Assembly (NCBI GenBank): GCA_004555425.1
Contig: SFID01000004.1
Coordinates: 1-41,221 of the forward strand
Direction of reading: 5' to 3'
Source: Bacteroidales bacterium
GTDB lineage: Bacteria > Bacteroidota > Bacteroidia > Bacteroidales > Bacteroidaceae
Length of the DNA stretch: 41,221 bases
The notes under the pieces are model-generated. The model saw nothing but the letters and a program-made list of their open reading frames with translations, ran no database searches and had not been told where the DNA came from. Position 1 is the stretch's first letter; each line of letters begins with the position of its first letter. Positions 40,200 through 41,221 of this stretch are shown here, in pieces. The translations under genes were made by a program, and so were the position numbers.

Positions 40200-40322
40200 A
40201 TCTTAGGGATTACTCAATCGGAATTTGGATTATGAAAATCCATTTCTCGGGGTCATCCTGATTCCTATGCGCCGTCAATGCGTCAACATTTCAAGCGCGC
40301 AAAATCATCTTGGAAGGGGCGG

Positions 40323-41090
40323 CTATTCAAACATCTTTTCAATGAGCACCAGCGTGAGGAAACCGAGCAGGAGAGCATAGGTGGCCTGCTTCTGATAGCC
40401 GTGGGCGTGGGTCTCGGGAATCATTTCGTCGCTCGTGACGTAGAGCATCGAGCCGCCCGCGAAGCCCAGCATAAGCGGTAGCATCGTGTCGGCCAGCGAA
40501 CCCAGGCCGAAGCCTAGCCATACACCGACCACCTCGAGCAGGCCGATGGCCAGGGAGATGATGAAGGTGCGCAGCGGACTGACACCAGCCAAGAGCAAGG
40601 GGGCAATGATGACCATGCCCTCGGGCACGTTTTGCAGGGCGATGCCGAAGGTGACTGTCCAACCGCCCGCGCTGGCCATGTCCGTCATGCTGACACCTGC
40701 CGCCATGCCTTCGGGCAACTTGTGTATGGCAATGGCCATGACGAAAAGGAGCACGCGATTGAGCGAGGAGTTGCGGTGGTGCTCGGCTTCTTCAAGGCCC
40801 GTGATGTGGTGCATGTGGGGGGTGACCATATCAAGCACATTGAGAAAGAGTGCGCCGCCCATGACGGCCAAGGCTACGAAGAGGTAGCCCCAAAGGCCAC
40901 CGCCCATCTGCCACGTGTCAATGGCGGGGACGATGAGGCCGATGGTGGCTGCCGCCAGCATTACGCCAGCGCAGTAGCCCAGGACGATGTCGTTCCATTT
41001 GTGGGGCAACTCCTTGATGAAAAAGCCCAGGATGCTGCCAATGATTGTGGCGCCGCATAGGCCAGCGGCGCTAATCCATACTTCTGTCAT
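40323..41090 (-). CDS. ZIP family divalent metal transporter
   Basis: A 255-residue inner-membrane protein with about eight helices that imports zinc or other divalent metals (ZupT-like). The metal site is visible in helix 4 (AIAIHKLPEGMAAG: His123, Glu127) and helix 5 (ALQNVPEGMV: Asn154, Glu157), with MLYVTSDEMIPETH near the C-terminus. The loop between helices 3 and 4 is His/Glu-rich (HMHHITGLEEAEHH, about 91-105), a likely metal sensor or reservoir. Length is typical. It stands alone, with a promoter-like 19-bp repeat copy just upstream. Confidence 0.9.
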   Translation of the reverse strand: MTEVWISAAGLCGATIIGSILGFFIKELPHKWNDIVLGYCAGVMLAAATIGLIVPAIDTWQMGGGLWGYLFVALAVMGGALFLNVLDMVTPHMHHITGLEEAEHHRNSSLNRVLLFVMAIAIHKLPEGMAAGVSMTDMASAGGWTVTFGIALQNVPEGMVIIAPLLLAGVSPLRTFIISLAIGLLEVVGVWLGFGLGSLADTMLPLMLGFAGGSMLYVTSDEMIPETHAHGYQKQATYALLLGFLTLVLIEKMFE

Positions 41091-41099
41091 ATATTATAT

Positions 41100-41128
41100 A
41101 TAAGGTAGGTTTTATAAATTAGTTTCAA
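41100..41128 (-). promoter_or_regulatory. Promoter-like copy of the 19-bp repeat, facing the ZIP transporter
   Basis: On the minus strand TTG (41128-41126) and TACCTTAT (41107-41100) are 18 bases apart, with the repeat (GGTAGGTTTTATAAATTAG at 41104-41122 on plus) as spacer. The start codon is only about 10 bases away, so the mRNA would be almost leaderless. The match is weaker than at the dus gene. Confidence 0.3.
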
Positions 41129-41221
41129 TGAAACCCTCATGACAATTTAGAAGCCGCCAAAGTAAATGAAAAGGGCTTGCCACGCGTTATATTAGTATAG
41201 CACTATAATAACAGCGATTAT

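Larger units (their letters stand above)
39558..40322. other. Large repeat-filled gap between DUF5009 and ZIP transporter genes
   Basis: About 765 bases with no convincing gene. In order it holds: GC-rich sequence upstream of the DUF5009 start; tandem hairpin array B (39755-39836); family-B palindromes in direct and inverted copy (39998-40134); and a perfect 12-bp inverted pair (40158-40199). A short minus-strand frame (40290-40210) reads DDPEKWIFIIQIPIE before its stop, which looks protein-like but is too short to call. Confidence 0.5.

Noticed and set aside
40210..40290. Short minus-strand gene reading DDPEKWIFIIQIPIE before its stop
   Set aside because: The sequence looks protein-like and may be a gene remnant, but the open frame is under 30 codons, has no ATG start and no recognised family.

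Overview
The window reads as a piece of a Bacteroidales chromosome, most likely Prevotellaceae. The order is well supported by a dense cluster of fimbrillin-type lipoproteins, DUF3575 and DUF5119 genes, and promoters of the Bacteroidetes TTTG/TAnnTTTG type; the family is an inference. The standard code applies, because several intact genes end in TGA.

Layout. (1) 1-738: a possible 3' end of an upstream gene, an array of short CTAG-hairpin repeats, and a gene-free control region with a near-perfect promoter, hairpins and a second -7 box. (2) 739-32218, all on the plus strand: a very large type V (FimA/Mfa-like) pilus locus. It opens with an OmpA-like/DUF3575 outer-membrane protein and a DUF5119 lipoprotein, followed by twelve fimbrillin-like lipoproteins. 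The first of these (3442-5892) has Ig-like C-terminal repeats and the codon usage of a highly expressed gene, and is my candidate for the main shaft subunit. Four more are tandem double-domain fimbrillins. Four carry a beta-helix/GLUG-like C-terminal region and look like tip adhesins. All twelve have an arginine, usually in (S/Q/P)R(A/S), 30-37 residues after the lipid-modified cysteine, where P. gingivalis FimA is cut by an Arg-specific protease. Inside the row sits a REP-associated (HUH/Y1) transposase fused to a DprA-like domain and overlapping the next fimbrillin by 4 bp. Nearly homologous hairpin arrays in inverted orientation bracket the first 25 kb of the locus.

(3) 32364-33767: tRNA-Ser(CGA) with its own promoter and terminator, a stretch of palindromic repeats, and a lipoprotein alpha/beta hydrolase. 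(4) 33858-41090, mostly minus strand: a tRNA-dihydrouridine synthase, a HigB/HigA-type toxin-antitoxin pair whose toxin has an early in-frame stop, two related multi-span acyltransferase-like proteins (NagX/DUF5009 type), YaaA, a flavin reductase and a ZIP metal transporter. A dispersed 19-bp repeat, including one ~195-bp MITE-like element and a half copy that flank the toxin-antitoxin pair, is scattered only through this part.

The most unusual features are the RAYT plus hairpin arrays tied to a pilus locus, two 22-bp tandem hairpin arrays with the same loop and linker but different compensated stems, and the uniform arginine processing site across twelve paralogues.
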